Origin: CAIVAT01 sp038212325 | Lineage (GTDB): Bacteria > Bacteroidota > Bacteroidia > Bacteroidales > FEN-979 | Assembly: GCA_038212325.1 (NCBI GenBank) | Contig: JBBQUQ010000040.1 | Coordinates: forward strand, 1 to 29,401 | Direction of reading: 5' to 3' | Length of the DNA stretch: 29,401 nt | Notes under the pieces: model-generated | Databases searched by the model: none | Told to the model about the DNA's origin: nothing | The model's input: only the letters and a program-made list of their open reading frames with translations | Made by a program: the position numbers and the translations under genes | Shown here: piece after piece, positions 7,488 to 14,578 of the stretch | How the letters are laid out: each line of letters begins with the position of its first letter | Position numbering within the stretch: the first letter of the stretch is position 1

Positions 7488-8777
7488 TCAGTGCTGGAGG
7501 GAATTGATCATGTCGACGGCCAGCAAACGATCGTACAAGGATCCAAGTTCATGGTAATAAACATAAACAGTATAGTCATTTTCGGTTTCCCAGTGACTGC
7601 CTTCGATCAGCGACTCCTCTGCGCATGTTTTCCCTTTTTCTTTCAGCACATAGATATAGTTGTAGTAACCCTGTTTCAGAAAGAGGTTCAGTTCAAAGCC
7701 TTTATGTTCGGGATTAAAATACATCCTGCTGTTTTCGTTCATCTGCCATGAGGTAAGGTCACCAAGAACATGGAATGTGCCCGTGGTAATCATGGCAGGA
7801 TAGGGCAGGTAGAAATGCACCCAGGCATAATCCGCTTCAATGTTACTGTTTTCGGCATGCTCTTCATTTTTAATGAAAAATTTTCCGTTCAGATCCTTCT
7901 CAAATGTGTATTGCTTGAAGGTTCGTGGCTGGTCGGCGAGCAGGTACACCTGGTATGTGGAATCATAAGCGATCCTGGCAATGCGTTCGGTCTGGTATTG
8001 CAGGCTCTTAATGTCAAAACTCCTGAATTGATTACCACCGCTGAAGGAGATGGATTCGTCGTAACGGTAATCAAGTTCTTCCGAACGGGCAAAGCGTGGT
8101 TTTGTTAACAGAAGCGCATTGTCAATGCGCCCGTTCTGGACCAGGATGACCTTAATTTCGCGCTCCGCATCCAGCACGCGAAACCCGTTGAGCCGAACAA
8201 TGAAATCTACCTGTTGGTGTGTGAAGTGCAAGGCGGTTTGTGTGCTCTGAACCACCTGGCCAACGGAGCCAACCGGCGATGCCTCCACAACCATGAACCT
8301 GGCCGTAAACACTACCTGAGAAGGATCATCATCATAGGCGATCAGCAGGTAATTCCCCGATAGTTTAGGCTTCATCCGGGCTGTGGGGAAGGTAGTTTTA
8401 AAATGGGTATACTTTACCGTTGTATTATAGGAATATTCGTATTGGTCAATATTCTCATCACGATAACCATCAATATAATCACCGATCGCCAGGTCGGCTG
8501 AAGTACTCCAGTCGGCATTGCAATGCCTGATGGTATACTTGAAACGTTTTATATCAGGGTCGAGGTCGTCGAACTGGATCAGGAGCTTCTCATCCGAGTT
8601 TAACAGGATAACGGGTTGCGACATTTCAAACCCCTCCTTAAATATCTCGATGGTTTTTATTGACGGATCATAGCAGTGATTTTCGTTCGGCAATTCGTCA
8701 GAATGGGCTACCAGTGCAAAAAGAACCGGCAGCAGGCACAATGCCAGGCGCACGAATATTGGCTGTCTAATTTTCAT
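7488..8777 (-). CDS. Type IX secretion system plug protein (DUF5103 family)
   Basis: A protein of 429 residues from ATG 8777; the signal peptide follows at once (MKIRQPIFVRLALCLLPVLF, cleavage after ALVAHS). A longer in-frame start at 8822 would begin inside the upstream gene and spoil the signal. The mature sequence has the hallmarks of DUF5103: the segment NHCYDPSIKTIEIFKEG, the QFDDLDPDIKRFKYTIRHCN strand pair followed by ADW, and YLLIAYDDDPSQVVFTARF. The family member in Flavobacterium johnsoniae was found blocking the periplasmic end of the SprA translocon in its structure, so this protein most likely closes SprA when no cargo-PorV complex is present. It overlaps the upstream methyltransferase gene by 11 bases and is probably translationally coupled to it. 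SprA itself is not in the window. Confidence 0.85.
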   Translation of the reverse strand: MKIRQPIFVRLALCLLPVLFALVAHSDELPNENHCYDPSIKTIEIFKEGFEMSQPVILLNSDEKLLIQFDDLDPDIKRFKYTIRHCNADWSTSADLAIGDYIDGYRDENIDQYEYSYNTTVKYTHFKTTFPTARMKPKLSGNYLLIAYDDDPSQVVFTARFMVVEASPVGSVGQVVQSTQTALHFTHQQVDFIVRLNGFRVLDAEREIKVILVQNGRIDNALLLTKPRFARSEELDYRYDESISFSGGNQFRSFDIKSLQYQTERIARIAYDSTYQVYLLADQPRTFKQYTFEKDLNGKFFIKNEEHAENSNIEADYAWVHFYLPYPAMITTGTFHVLGDLTSWQMNENSRMYFNPEHKGFELNLFLKQGYYNYIYVLKEKGKTCAEESLIEGSHWETENDYTVYVYYHELGSLYDRLLAVDMINSLQH

Positions 8778-9576
8778 TTCTTCGGAATTCGGCACAAATA
8801 ACCGCGGCAGCAATGGCAGCATTCAGTGATTCTGCCTTTCCCCTGAATGAAGATCCAAAGGAAGGGATGAAAAGTTTATGGGTAATATATGGCAGCAGTG
8901 CCGGTGAAATTCCCCGTGATTCATTCCCGATAACAATGATGCCATGATCGCTTAGAACTTGTGAAAATATCGGTTTGCCTTCAAGAAACGTTCCATATAC
9001 CACTAAACCGGAAGAAGGCTCCGACGTTGAGGACTTCATAAGCGAGGCAATCGTAACTGCCAGATCGCAACTGATTGTGTTTACCCTGGCGATTGAACCC
9101 ATGCTCGACTGCACGACTTTGGGATTGTAGGTATCAACGCAGGTTTCTGAACACAGGATGGTGTAAATGCCAAACCAGTCGGCAATTCGGATAATTGTTC
9201 CGAGGTTGCCCGGATCGCGGATGTCGTCGAGGGCAAGAATGATGTTGGAAGCGGGGTCGGGAATCCCGGCCACGGGATCATGAGTCGCAGGTTCGGGGAT
9301 ATCAACAACGGCTAATACCCGGGCTGGCGTGGCGAGTCCTGAAATCCTGTCCATCTCACGCGGCAATGCTTCAAATACCGGAATATTTTTTTCCCGCAAC
9401 TGTGAAATATTGTCGACGATCCAATCGGCACACGCATAGATGCCGGCGATCTTAAATTCACTGTTTACCAAATCCAAAACCAACTTATGGCCTTCGGCCA
9501 CAAACTGGATGCGTTCCTCCCGGAACTTTTTTACTTTAAGTGCGGTTATATGTTTGACCTGGCTTTGTGACAGCAT
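8767..9576 (-). CDS. SpoU/TrmH-class RNA 2'-O-methyltransferase
   Basis: A 269-residue SPOUT methyltransferase. An N-terminal RNA-binding module (residues about 1-95, starting MLSQSQVKHITALKVKKFRE) is followed by the knotted catalytic domain with its three motifs: motif 1 ALDDIRDPGNLGTIIR (N124 and the Arg pair), motif 2 VIGNESRGIS (217-222 region) and motif 3 FRGKAESLNAAIAAAV (244-258), which bind S-adenosylmethionine and form the dimer site. It probably methylates a ribose in rRNA or tRNA; the exact target cannot be told from motifs alone. A strong terminator lies directly before its ATG, with the U-tract touching the start codon, so it has no Shine-Dalgarno site and is transcribed either by read-through from rplI or from a start very near the ATG. 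The plug gene follows with an 11-base overlap. Confidence 0.88.
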   Translation of the reverse strand: MLSQSQVKHITALKVKKFREERIQFVAEGHKLVLDLVNSEFKIAGIYACADWIVDNISQLREKNIPVFEALPREMDRISGLATPARVLAVVDIPEPATHDPVAGIPDPASNIILALDDIRDPGNLGTIIRIADWFGIYTILCSETCVDTYNPKVVQSSMGSIARVNTISCDLAVTIASLMKSSTSEPSSGLVVYGTFLEGKPIFSQVLSDHGIIVIGNESRGISPALLPYITHKLFIPSFGSSFRGKAESLNAAIAAAVICAEFRRNEN

Positions 9577-9606
9577 AAAAAAACCCGGAACCTGAAGGAT
9601 TCCGGG
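9577..9606 (-). terminator. Rho-independent terminator after rplI
   Basis: On the minus strand the stem CCCGGAA / TTCCGGG (9600-9606 with 9584-9590, loop 9591-9599) is followed by seven T (9577-9583). It lies 26 bases after the rplI stop. The T-tract ends against the ATG of the methyltransferase gene (9574-9576). Confidence 0.9.
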
Positions 9607-9632
9607 ATAAAATTACAAATTTTCGGAATAGG

Positions 9633-10082
9633 TTATTCAGCAAAAACTTCGAGGGTGATTTCTACCTGCACCTCTTTGTGAAGATGAATCTTCGCCTTGT
9701 AGGTTCCGAGTTCTTTGATGTGTTCGTGATCGACGTGGATTTTCTTACGGTCAACGTCAAAATCGAATTGTTCTTTGAGTGCCTGTGCCACCTGGATGGC
9801 ATTGACCGATCCGAATATCTTGCCACTTTCTGCGGCCTTTGCACCGATCCTCACAACCAGGTTTTTCAAGCCATCGGACAGATCTTCGGCCGACTTTTTG
9901 ATTTTAGCCTCCTTATGCGCTTTTTGTCTCAGGGTTTCTGCAAGGATCTTTTTATTCGATTCAGTGGCCAGAATTGCAATGCCTTGGGGAATAAGGTAAT
10001 TCCTGGCATATCCGGGCTTAACGTTTACCTTCTCGTTCGTATAGCCCAGGTTGAGGACGTCTTGTTTTAAAATTACTTCCAT
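9633..10082 (-). CDS. rplI: 50S ribosomal protein L9
   Basis: 149 residues, the usual length. The N-terminal globular domain is textbook L9: MEVILKQDVLNLGYTNEKVN followed by VKPGYARNYLIPQGIAILAT. A long charged connecting helix (about residues 45-75) and the C-terminal domain (GKIFGSVNAIQVAQAL and the strands to EITLEVFAE) follow. L9 binds 23S rRNA near the L1 stalk. It is the last gene of the rpsF-rpsR-rplI operon and is closed by a strong terminator. Its start is preceded by a perfect Shine-Dalgarno site, which is uncommon in this phylum. Confidence 0.97.
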   Translation of the reverse strand: MEVILKQDVLNLGYTNEKVNVKPGYARNYLIPQGIAILATESNKKILAETLRQKAHKEAKIKKSAEDLSDGLKNLVVRIGAKAAESGKIFGSVNAIQVAQALKEQFDFDVDRKKIHVDHEHIKELGTYKAKIHLHKEVQVEITLEVFAE

Positions 10083-10090
10083 GATTCGTG

Positions 10091-10097
10091 CCTCCTT
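10091..10097 (-). promoter_or_regulatory. Shine-Dalgarno site of rplI (AAGGAGG)
   Basis: AAGGAGG on the minus strand, eight bases before the rplI ATG (10080-10082), sharing two bases with the rpsR stop codon (10096-10098). Most genes in this window have no such site, so rplI may be set for strong re-initiation after rpsR. Confidence 0.75.
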
Positions 10098-10368
10098 ATT
10101 TTAATAAATCTCCAACATAGGGCATGAGGGCAATGTGCCGGGCCCGTTTAACTGCCTGTGCTACTTTCCGCTGATATTTGGTAGAAGTACCGGTAATGCG
10201 GCGGGGAAGGAGTTTGCCTTGTTCATTGACAAACTTCAGCAGGAAATCTGCGTCTTTGAAATCAATGTATTTGATGCCGCTCTTCTTGAAACGGCAATAT
10301 TTCTTTCTTTTTGTATCGACCGCGATCGGGGTCAGATACTTTATTTCACCTTGTTGTTGTGTTGCCAT
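10096..10368 (-). CDS. rpsR: 30S ribosomal protein S18
   Basis: 90 residues from ATG 10368 (MATQQQGEIKYLTPIAVDTK); a TTG two codons upstream is a less likely start. The core KKYCRFKKSGIKYIDFKDAD, the RRITGTSTKYQRKVAQAVKR signature and the end HIALMPYVGDLL identify S18. The residues that form the CxxC zinc-type pair in some S18 proteins are not both present (single Cys in KYCRF), as is common in zinc-free forms. S18 pairs with S6 on the 30S platform, and rpsF lies just upstream, 24 bases away, in the conserved order rpsF-rpsR-rplI. Confidence 0.97.
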   Translation of the reverse strand: MATQQQGEIKYLTPIAVDTKRKKYCRFKKSGIKYIDFKDADFLLKFVNEQGKLLPRRITGTSTKYQRKVAQAVKRARHIALMPYVGDLLK

Positions 10369-10392
10369 GATCAAACAGTTTTTGGATGGTTA

Positions 10393-10746
10393 CTATTCTT
10401 TTACTTCCTTTGCGGCCTTGGACCTTGCACGCTTCTTTTCGCTGTAAGCGAGCATGTGCTTGTCAAAAACCACCGTTAAAAAGCGGAGAATCCGCTCATC
10501 ACGTTTAAAGGTCACTTCCCATTCCCTGATCAGTGTCGGATCAGCCTTGAATTCAACCAGGTGATAAAATCCGGTTGCTTTTTTCTGAATGGGATAGGCG
10601 AGCTTGCGCAACCCCCAATGATCCTCGTGAACTATCTCAGCACCTTTGCTGACGAGGAATTTCTGATACTTTTCTACCGTTTCCTTCATCTGTTCATCAG
10701 ACAAAACGGGAGTCATAATGAAAACGGTTTCGTACTGTTTTAACAT
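10393..10746 (-). CDS. rpsF: 30S ribosomal protein S6
   Basis: 117 residues. MLKQYETVFIMTPVLSDEQM at the N-terminus, the strand HEDHWGLRKLAYPIQKKATG followed by FYHLVEF, and IREWEVTFKRDERILRFLTV are the diagnostic S6 segments. The C-terminal tail is Lys/Arg/Ala/Glu-rich (SEKKRARSKAAKEVKE), as in other Bacteroidota. It is the first gene of the rpsF-rpsR-rplI operon and has a consensus promoter with a leader of about 40 bases. Such leaders can carry an S6:S18-binding autoregulatory structure in many bacteria; I did not find a clear one here. Confidence 0.97.
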   Translation of the reverse strand: MLKQYETVFIMTPVLSDEQMKETVEKYQKFLVSKGAEIVHEDHWGLRKLAYPIQKKATGFYHLVEFKADPTLIREWEVTFKRDERILRFLTVVFDKHMLAYSEKKRARSKAAKEVKE

Positions 10747-10792
10747 TTCTCGTTGATTTTAATTAATTTATAGTTTTTTTATAAAAGGACTG

Positions 10793-10824
10793 CAAAAGTA
10801 CGAAGAATAAATATTACCACCAAA
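10793..10824 (-). promoter_or_regulatory. Promoter of the rpsF-rpsR-rplI operon
   Basis: A full Bacteroidota sigma-factor promoter on the minus strand: -33 TTTG (10821-10824), exactly 20 bases of spacer, -7 TACTTTTG (10793-10800). Transcription should begin near 10786, leaving a leader of about 40 AT-rich bases before rpsF. Confidence 0.85.
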
Positions 10825-10858
10825 TGCTAAACTTCTCTAAATTTGAAGATTGGTAAAC

Positions 10859-10866
10859 TATCTTTG
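10859..10866 (+). promoter_or_regulatory. Candidate -7 element (TATCTTTG) of the GT-C-like gene
   Basis: An exact TAnnTTTG match 22 bases before the ATG at 10889. TTTG occurs at 10842-10845, only 13 bases away, so the -33 element is doubtful. It lies back to back with the rpsF promoter. Confidence 0.45.
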
Positions 10867-10888
10867 AACAACGGTCATTCCTCAGGCA

Positions 10889-12760
10889 ATGCAACGGAAC
10901 AGAACCCCGGATATTTTGATTTTCTGCCTGATCACCTTCATGCTGGCATTTTTTCTCAGCATGCGGGTTTTCAATGACGGAGTGCCGGGCTGGAAAAGCA
11001 TCATCACCAGCGACGGGCGCGGGTATTATGCCTACCTCCCCGCCCTCCTGATCGATCATGACCCCACCTTTGCGAGGGTTGCAGAGAAGGAAGCCAGGCT
11101 GCTCGCATACCCGCATTACAAGCCGGGCTACCTGGTGCATTCAGGGAAACAAAAAGTCAACAAGTACTTTGTTGGCGAAGCGCTGTTGCTGTTCCCGTTT
11201 TTCCTAACGGGAACTTTATGTTCCTGGTTCGCCGGAACAGACATCAATGGGTATTCCTTTTTTTTCCAGGTTTTTACGGGAATCGGAACCCTTTTTTACC
11301 TGTTTCTGGGGCTTATATTCCTTAAACGGGTATTGGAAAGCATGCAAATCCGGGCCATGGTTGTTTCACTCACCCTGGCTGCGGTCCTGCTTGGCACAAA
11401 CCTATTCTATTACAGCTTATGGCAACCCACCATGTCGCATGTTTTTTCCTTTTTTGCCATAAACGGTTTCATGTATTACACCACCAGGGCAATCAGGGAG
11501 TGGAGCATTAAAACCGCCTCCCTGATGGGATTTTTCCTCGGCGTGATCTGCCTGGTTCGCCCGACAAATATCGTGGCAGTTTTGCTTGTCCCTTTTTTAT
11601 CCGGTGAACCTAAAAGCTTTTCCAGGTTCATCGGGTGTGCCGTGGCAAAAAAAACAAGCCTGATCCTGTTCGGTGTGATTTTTATTGCCGTACTTGCCGT
11701 TCAGGGGTTGGTTTGGTACATTCAGACCGGGAAACTGATCATTTGGTCGTACCATGGCGAGGGATTCAATTTTGGCAGTCCGGAAATTGTCAACGTGCTA
11801 TTCAGCTACCGGAAAGGGCTGTTCACCTACACACCCCTGATCCTCATTTCATTGCTTGGTCTTGTTCCTCTTTTGCTGCGGAGATGGCTGCAACTGGCAT
11901 CCATGTGCGGGTTTCTGATCCTTGGTACCTATGTAATTGCGAGTTGGTGGAACTGGTATTACGGCGACGGATTCGGATTGCGCGCATTCATTGATTACTA
12001 TGGCGTATCGGCCATCCTGCTAGCAACAGCGATAAATTTCACCAGGTCAAAGGCAATCTTGGCCGGATGGACCATCCTTCTCACGCTGCTGGTTGCCTTC
12101 AACTTCCTTCAAACATGGCAATACACCCACCGTGTAATTCAGCCCAACAGCATGAATTCCCTTAAATATCATCACATATTCATGAGAACCGATTCTGCCG
12201 TGATCAATTGCCTGGGCGGCAACGAAGAACTGCCGGATTATATCATTGAGCCCGGCTCTCCGGCCAGGGCATATTTCAACAATTTCGAGCACGACCAGGC
12301 GTCATGGATCAATAACTGTATCGTGAAAACTCCCTCTGCCTACTCAGATTCATGCGTCGGATACCTGGACTCGACACATCAGTTCAGTCCGGGCATTGCC
12401 GCCAGGGCCAGTCTATTCGGACAGTTGCCTTCATCATATTTTATCAGGGGCGAGGTAATGATCAGGGACAGCATTCCGGGCGCCAGCAACGACATACTCG
12501 TGGTGCTGAGCATGGATTCGATCTCCCCCGGCGAAAACTGGTGGCAGGGGTTCAGGCTTAACGATGTGCCAACAAAAAATGCAGGTCTCTGGTCAAAAAG
12601 GCAATTTTCCCTGATGACCCCGGTGATCAGTAATCCGGGTGGCATTCTTAAGGTCTACCTTTGGAATACCGGTAAAAAAACACTGCTGATGGATGATTTC
12701 AGGGTGGTTGTTTTTGGCAGGAAGCAGGCCGACGTGCGGACAGGGGGACGGTTGAACTAA
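10889..12760 (+). CDS. GT-C-like polytopic membrane protein with C-terminal exported domain
   Basis: 623 residues. The first helix (about 8-26) is followed by a loop with SDGRGYYAYLPALLIDHDP, in the place where GT-C glycosyltransferases carry an acidic catalytic residue in their first outer loop, and then by about ten further hydrophobic segments up to residue 410. The last 190 residues are soluble and strand-rich (YFNNFEHDQASW, NPGGILKVYLWNTGKKTLLM), like a carbohydrate-binding type beta-sandwich on the outer face. This layout suggests a lipid-linked sugar transferase acting on protein or glycan, but no definite family signature is visible, so the enzyme call is inference. It diverges from rpsF, and its stop codon overlaps the ispF stop by four bases. 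Confidence 0.6.
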   Translation: MQRNRTPDILIFCLITFMLAFFLSMRVFNDGVPGWKSIITSDGRGYYAYLPALLIDHDPTFARVAEKEARLLAYPHYKPGYLVHSGKQKVNKYFVGEALLLFPFFLTGTLCSWFAGTDINGYSFFFQVFTGIGTLFYLFLGLIFLKRVLESMQIRAMVVSLTLAAVLLGTNLFYYSLWQPTMSHVFSFFAINGFMYYTTRAIREWSIKTASLMGFFLGVICLVRPTNIVAVLLVPFLSGEPKSFSRFIGCAVAKKTSLILFGVIFIAVLAVQGLVWYIQTGKLIIWSYHGEGFNFGSPEIVNVLFSYRKGLFTYTPLILISLLGLVPLLLRRWLQLASMCGFLILGTYVIASWWNWYYGDGFGLRAFIDYYGVSAILLATAINFTRSKAILAGWTILLTLLVAFNFLQTWQYTHRVIQPNSMNSLKYHHIFMRTDSAVINCLGGNEELPDYIIEPGSPARAYFNNFEHDQASWINNCIVKTPSAYSDSCVGYLDSTHQFSPGIAARASLFGQLPSSYFIRGEVMIRDSIPGASNDILVVLSMDSISPGENWWQGFRLNDVPTKNAGLWSKRQFSLMTPVISNPGGILKVYLWNTGKKTLLMDDFRVVVFGRKQADVRTGGRLN

Positions 12761-13239
12761 ATTTGTGTTTTTTGCAAAAGCACCACAGCGTATGCTGAGA
12801 TTCCCTCTTCACGGCCGATGAAGCCTAATTTTTCGCTGGTTTTTGCTTTGATGGAAACCTGGTCGGCATTTATCTTCAGCAATGCAGCCAGTGAAATGAT
12901 CATAACAGGAACAAACGGGCTGATCTTAGGGCTCTCCAGAACGACGGTTGCATCTATATTCCCGATAACGTAGCCCTTCGCTTCAACCATATCCACGGTT
13001 CGTGAAAGCAACACCTTGCTGTCGATCCCTTTGAATTCGGCGGATGTATCAGGAAACTGGCTTCCGATATCGCGCATGCCCGCAGCACCCAGTAAGGCAT
13101 CGATGATCGCATGCAGAAGGACATCGGCATCGGAATGCCCGGTGGCACCTTTGTCATGCGGGACCAGGATACCTCCCAGCCATAATTCCCGGTCAGTCGA
13201 TAATTTGTGCGTGTCGAATCCGAAACCGACCCTGATCAT
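12757..13239 (-). CDS. ispF: 2-C-methyl-D-erythritol 2,4-cyclodiphosphate synthase
   Basis: 160 residues from ATG 13239 (MIRVGFGFDTHKL), the normal IspF length. The frame is open upstream, but that part overlaps porV and is unlike IspF. Zinc ligands D8 and H10 (FDTH) and the third His in GHSDADVLLHAIIDALLGAA are present, with the RDIGSQFPDTS motif and the C-terminal SEKLGFIGREEGISAYAVVL. IspF cyclises CDP-methylerythritol 2-phosphate to MEcPP in the non-mevalonate isoprenoid pathway in the cytoplasm. It starts seven bases after porV and is probably co-transcribed with the T9SS genes. Confidence 0.96.
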   Translation of the reverse strand: MIRVGFGFDTHKLSTDRELWLGGILVPHDKGATGHSDADVLLHAIIDALLGAAGMRDIGSQFPDTSAEFKGIDSKVLLSRTVDMVEAKGYVIGNIDATVVLESPKISPFVPVMIISLAALLKINADQVSIKAKTSEKLGFIGREEGISAYAVVLLQKTQI

Positions 13240-13246
13240 ATTCAGC

Positions 13247-14467
13247 TTATTTGCCGCCTGTTTTGTCAGCTTTTTTGGTGTTGTCAAAATTAAACAACAG
13301 GGTAAACTGCAACGTATTCTGAAGCGGGTTGTTCTGCTTGACAGGGAGGAGGTAAGAAAAATCCAGACCGAAAACATTATACCGCAATCCGGCTCCCAAG
13401 GTGACAAATTGCCGGTCGCCCTTATATTTTGACTCATAATAATACCCGGCACGAACTGCAAAGAGTTTATTGTACCAGTATTCCGCGGAAATAGCCAGGT
13501 TTATCTCCTGCATCTCCTCTTTGAAGCCATAGGGTGCATCATAAAATGACTGGATCATGCCTTTTACAGGTGAAACATCCGGATCCCTTCCCTTCCAGAT
13601 GATCGGCTGACTACTTGCATCAAGACTGTCTTTGGATCCTGTATGATCCAGCAGATACACGGGCGGTGTGGGGACCAGCAATTTAGTGAGGTCGAAGGAG
13701 ATGGAGATCCGGTTATAGTCGTCAACGTCCATCGTAAACGAGGGCCCAATCCGCAAAGTGGTCGGAATAAAATCACGCAGGGCTGTTGAATTGCTGTAGG
13801 AGATTTTCGAACCCATGTTTGCAATGCTGAGACCGAGATCGAGGTATGCATTTGAAATTCCCTTTATTTCCATTTCATGGTGATAGTAAACGGCGATATC
13901 AGCCGCAACCGAGGTTCCGGGGCGAACATCGTATGTATTGGAATAATTGACAGGCACCAGGTTCGAATAGATGAACCTTCCGGATACAGCTCCTGAGAAT
14001 TCGCGTGAAAATTTCCTTGAATATGTTGCATCGATCGCCCATTCGTTGGGTTTTACCACGCCAAGCTCATCGCCGACATCATTTGTAAAGGTGACTTCAC
14101 CCATGGAAAAAAACCTGAGCGAAGCAGCAATAGCCTGTTTATCTCCGATTTTACCATAACCGACCACAGAGGCAAGTCCGATATCATTTACCAAGTTTCT
14201 CAACCATGGAACATACCCGATTCCAACACCAAAGGTTTTATCAGTGAATGCATACTTTGCAGGATTCCAGAAAATGGAATATGAATCGGGTGTGGTAGCA
14301 GCGCCAACATCACCCATGCCGCCTCCACGGGCGTCCGGTGCAATTGTTAAAAAGGGCACTGCGGTAGAGATTACCCGGCTGCCATCATTTGGTTCCGTTT
14401 CACTCTGGGCAAAGGTCCTGGTCATTGTAAACACACATAATATGAGTAACGATAATCTGATCTTCAT
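13247..14467 (-). CDS. porV: T9SS outer-membrane shuttle/anchor protein PorV
   Basis: 406 residues from ATG 14467, chosen because the signal peptide begins there (MKIRLSLLILCVFTMTRTFA, cleavage before QSE); an in-frame start at 14515 would precede the probable promoter. The PorV signature is clear: VPFLTIAPDARGGGMGDVGA followed by TTPDSYSIFWNPAKYAF, then a FadL-like barrel with GLASVVGYGKIGD and ending in strands FGLDFSYLLPV and LQFTLLFNF. PorV takes folded cargo from the SprA pore and carries it to the attachment complex, where PorU cuts off the sorting domain; it also keeps PorU at the surface. It lies directly after the two porU genes and just before ispF. A -7 element upstream suggests that it also has its own promoter. 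Confidence 0.95.
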   Translation of the reverse strand: MKIRLSLLILCVFTMTRTFAQSETEPNDGSRVISTAVPFLTIAPDARGGGMGDVGAATTPDSYSIFWNPAKYAFTDKTFGVGIGYVPWLRNLVNDIGLASVVGYGKIGDKQAIAASLRFFSMGEVTFTNDVGDELGVVKPNEWAIDATYSRKFSREFSGAVSGRFIYSNLVPVNYSNTYDVRPGTSVAADIAVYYHHEMEIKGISNAYLDLGLSIANMGSKISYSNSTALRDFIPTTLRIGPSFTMDVDDYNRISISFDLTKLLVPTPPVYLLDHTGSKDSLDASSQPIIWKGRDPDVSPVKGMIQSFYDAPYGFKEEMQEINLAISAEYWYNKLFAVRAGYYYESKYKGDRQFVTLGAGLRYNVFGLDFSYLLPVKQNNPLQNTLQFTLLFNFDNTKKADKTGGK

Positions 14468-14512
14468 CTGTTGGATTCTAAATAAATAATGAATATAAAT
14501 ACAAAAAGGCCG

Positions 14513-14520
14513 CAAAATTA
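14513..14520 (-). promoter_or_regulatory. Candidate -7 element of porV
   Basis: TAATTTTG on the minus strand matches TAnnTTTG, 45 bases before the porV ATG in the 111-base gap after the second porU gene. No TTTG is seen at the usual -33 spacing. Confidence 0.45.
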
Positions 14521-14578
14521 ACGCTTTTAATTTTCAGATATTGCCCGGAGAATAAAATTGAGGCAATTTTGATGCAAA

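Noticed and set aside
13240..13461. Extended N-terminus of IspF
   Set aside because: The extra 74 codons overlap the end of porV in another frame and are unlike IspF; ATG 13239 gives the family-standard start.
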